Origin: Streptomyces coffeae
GTDB lineage: Bacteria > Actinomycetota > Actinomycetes > Streptomycetales > Streptomycetaceae
Assembly: GCF_016741875.1 (NCBI RefSeq)
Contig: NZ_JAERRF010000012.1
Coordinates: 165,794 to 229,793 of the forward strand
DNA length: 64,000 nt
Reading direction: 5' to 3'
Part shown: piece after piece, positions 63,501-64,000 of the stretch
How positions within the stretch are numbered: the stretch's first letter is position 1
How the letters are laid out: the number at the start of each line of letters is the position of its first letter
The notes under the pieces: model-generated
The model's database searches: none
What the model was told of the DNA's origin: nothing
Seen by the model: the letters and a program-made list of their open reading frames with translations, nothing else
Program-made: the position numbers and the translations under genes

Positions 63501-64000
63501 CGGGTTCTCCGACGGTGTCGGTGTGGTGGTGCTGGAGCGCCTGTCGGATGCCCAGCGGAACGGGCGGGCGATCCTGGGTGTGATCCGGGGCAGCGCGGTG
63601 AATCAGGACGGCGCCAGCAATGGTCTGACCGCGCCGAACGGCCCCTCCCAGGAGCGGGTCATCCGGCGCGCCCTGGAGAACGCCGGGCTGCGACCGTTCG
63701 AGGTGGACGCCGTCGAGGGCCACGGGACGGGTACGAAGCTGGGCGACCCGATCGAGGCGCAGGCGCTGCTGGCCACGTACGGCCGGGAGCGGGACGGGGA
63801 TCCGCTGTGGTTGGGCTCGATCAAGTCGAATATCGGTCATACGTCTGCCGCGGCGGGTGTGGCGGGTGTGATCAAGATGGTGATGGCGATGCGGCATGGT
63901 GTGCTGCCGCCGACCCTGCATGTCGATGAGCCGTCGCCGCATGTGGACTGGGAGTCCGGCGAGGTGCGGCTGCTGACCGAGGCCCGGGACTGGCGGGTTG
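57535..64000 (+). CDS. Type I modular PKS, cut by the window end: KS-AT-DH-KR-ACP, then KS...
   Basis: A PKS open at its 3' end (at least 2155 aa), starting with a short docking coil (LRSYLRRVTSELRTANRKVR). First module: KS Cys218 in DTACSASLV; AT Ser659 in GHSVGEIAAA with VSHAFHS, pointing to malonyl-CoA; DH His961 in EHLLLGTMVVP; no ER; KR with GVLDDG (B-type) and Tyr1536; ACP Ser1700 in LGFDSLSA. It should leave a double bond. The next KS begins near residue 1762 (LAIVGMSCRYPGGV, Cys1928 in DTACSSSA) and is incomplete. The ATG overlaps the upstream PKS by 4 nt. The 3' third of KS and the whole AT use more T and G in third positions than flanking domains, a sign of recombination. Confidence 0.95.
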   Translation, partial: MTGKTDNGLSGSSGSMGEEQKLRSYLRRVTSELRTANRKVRELEQRDVEPIAIVGMSCRFPGGVTSPEELWELVASGRDAMGPFPTDRGWDLERLYAPDPERPGSAYATEGGFVDTVPTFDADFFGISPREALAMDPTQRLTLETAWEALEDAGIDPTTLRGSDTGVFAGTVSSDYGPSTLPELEGFRVTGTQSSVMSGRVAYSLGLEGPAVSIDTACSASLVALHLAAQALRAGECSLALAGGVTVLAGPFLFVEFSRQRGLARDGRCKAYSASADGTGFSDGVGLVVLERLSDAQRNGRTILGLIRGSAVNQDGASNGLTAPNGPSQERVIRQALASAGLSPVEIDAVEGHGTGTKLGDPIEAHALLATYGRERDGDPLWLGSIKSNIGHTSAAAGVAGVIKMVMAMRHGVLPPTLHVDEPSPHVDWESGRVELLTEARDWRVEGRPRRAGVSSFGVSGTNAHLILEEAPAEEPSEEVTPVEPVRLAGAVPVVVSARTDEALRAQVERLRSHLMSRPEVPVVDTAYSLVTSRALLDRRAVVVAGGREELLARLTGVTTGEAAVGGKSAFLFTGQGSQRSGMGLELAGAFPVFDQALTEVCAELDPRLGRSVRELLAADGDVLNATEFTQVVLFAVEVALFRLAESLGARPDYLIGHSVGEIAAAHVAGVLSLADAAELMVARGRLMGALPTGGAMVAVQAAEDEVAESLAGFEGRLEIAAVNGPLAVVVSGDEDVVEEWLPWWEGRKTSRLRVSHAFHSPRMEPMLEEFRGVAERLEYSEPRIPVVSNVSGELVSAFDADYWVRHVRRAVRFADGVRTLWDLGVRRFLELGPDAVLTAMARQCVEDDTEAAFIPALRAKHGESATFVGFLGRAHTAGVDVDWNAFYANTGAQRVDLPTYAFQRERYWLTPGTAPGDVSAAGLVGVEHPVLAAAVQVGDHDEWVLTGRISTETQPWAAEHLLLGTMVVPGTGLVELALTAGRHTGTPVLDELVLESPLVIQPDVTRQLHITVGASGPDGRRDVAIYSRPENGTGTAETETTCHARGTLGTDSAPAGAWPEQWPPQDAEPMPVDELYGRLADLGYDYGPLFHGVEAVWRDGDETYAEVTLPEGHEGFGIHPALFDSALQSGVILLTGNDAAAHLMPFSWSGVRLHRPDASRLRVRSTMTGGTSLRLDAVDEDGAPVVSVRSLVVRPVEQERIDSTRGDARQSLYTVDWMRIETGPIDGTQDHIRIGAGETYPDLDALERALAEGATAPRAVLATVSATGEDTPDAARATVGGALLLAQRWLASEWLGEARLVVVTRHAVAVDGEAPDAAQAAVWGLLRSAQSEHPGRFVLVDVDGAEPDWDALLSTDEPQWAVRDGRLLAPRLARPDAAVGQPPALDPDGTVLVTGGTAGLGAVFARHLATTHGVRHLLLLSRRGLKADGAAELVTELEGLGCRVRVAACDVSDRDQLAAALGSPERPLTAVVHAAGVLDDGVIEALSPEHIERVMRPKVDAAWHLHELTAGTDLSAFVLFSSVSALIGSPGQGNYAAANAALDALAASRHASGLPATSLAWGLWGDAGGMSGELSEADLTRLERTGVGALALERGLELFDLALGTGVAILAPVQLDPAALRAQARAGLLPALLRGMAPVPARRAESGGSLAQRLAGVAEADRERIVLDVVREQVAAVLGHASATAIDTDRAFKELGFDSLSAVELRNRLTQATGVRLPATLIFDHPTPTAVARLLLSEFGGVEAAPKPVTRTKRVTLDEPLAIVGMSCRYPGGVSSPEELWELVSQGRDAVGGLPTDRGWDPAIYDPDPDQIGKINTSGGAFLERIGEFDAEFFGISPREATAMDPQQRLLLEASWEAFERASIDPTTLRGSDTGVFAGVVTTDYGGMSSGELEGYRLTGTTTSVVSGRIAYTLGLEGPAVSVDTACSSSAVALHLAGQALRAGECSLALVGGVTLLAGPYLLTEFSRQRAVSPDGRCKAYSASADGTGFSDGVGVVVLERLSDAQRNGRAILGVIRGSAVNQDGASNGLTAPNGPSQERVIRRALENAGLRPFEVDAVEGHGTGTKLGDPIEAQALLATYGRERDGDPLWLGSIKSNIGHTSAAAGVAGVIKMVMAMRHGVLPPTLHVDEPSPHVDWESGEVRLLTEARDWRV
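58651..58870 (+). repeat. KS repeat, copy 1 of a near-identical pair
   Basis: This 220-bp segment of the first KS matches 63781-64000 of the next KS at an offset of exactly 5130 bp, with only about a dozen differences, mostly near the 3' end. It covers the GHTSAAAGVAGVIK region. Such identity between modules suggests gene conversion or duplication. Confidence 0.85.
63781..64000 (+). repeat. KS repeat, copy 2 (runs to the window end)
   Basis: Second copy of the 220-bp KS segment found at 58651-58870. It extends to the last base of the window, so the repeat, and perhaps the AT that follows, continues outside. Confidence 0.85.

Noticed and set aside
51038..64000. Loading module for the modular PKS
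   Set aside because: Both KS domains keep the active-site Cys and both proteins begin with docking segments, so neither is a loading (KSQ or AT-ACP) module. The loading protein must be outside the window.

Overview
The window is high-GC actinobacterial DNA. Nearly all codons end in G or C, genes overlap as GTGA or ATGA, TTA codons are very rare, and the gene families (Hpg pathway, modular type I PKS, MoxR/vWA, TAP-type secreted peptidase) point to a Streptomyces chromosome, probably a specialised-metabolism-rich arm. I see no rRNA, tRNA, CRISPR array, transposase or phage gene.

Layout. 0-3.7 kb: a lipoprotein sugar-binding protein and a class V aminotransferase, divergent from a FadR-type GntR regulator with two palindromic operators between them. 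3.9-7.8 kb: a compact six-gene Mrp/Mnh cation/proton antiporter operon without a separate MrpA. 7.9-10.4 kb: UdgX uracil-DNA glycosylase, an NmrA-like protein and a cupin. 11.0-15.7 kb: a three-gene operon that should make 4-hydroxyphenylglycine (Hpg) from prephenate: HmaS, a fused Hmo-HpgT, and prephenate dehydrogenase. No NRPS is present, but a broken type II thioesterase lies to its left and a broken MbtH-like gene to its right, so the region looks like the remains of an NRPS cluster. 15.9-24.5 kb: a UbiB-like kinase with a TTA codon, an HTH-only LysR protein behind a 40-bp palindrome, a luciferase-like gene with an HxlR regulator, LysE/LysR, and a methyltransferase.

24.5-39.8 kb, minus strand: one translationally coupled operon for an iterative polyunsaturated-fatty-acid or heterocyst-glycolipid-like synthase. 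It holds a 2388-aa protein (two TIM-barrel reductase-like domains, KS, AT, ACP with DSIKR motif, KR), a 1560-aa protein (KS, AT, DH-like, degenerate PPTase-like), a free ACP, an alpha/beta hydrolase with a Cys nucleophile, a glycosyltransferase and a methyltransferase with a membrane segment. The set predicts a long-chain, glycosylated and methylated lipid.

40.2-48.3 kb: an epimerase; a minus-strand trio of an unknown 465-aa protein, a MoxR ATPase and a metallopeptidase-like vWA protein; a secreted TAP-type peptidase with a TTA codon; and two small genes. 48.5-64 kb, plus strand: the start of a modular type I PKS cluster with an efflux pump, a type II thioesterase, a fully reducing methylmalonyl module, then a multimodular PKS that runs off the right edge (KS-AT(malonyl)-DH-KR-ACP, then the next KS). 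The first module of that PKS has a KS/AT stretch with different codon habits, and 220 bp of it recurs in the next KS, which suggests recombination.
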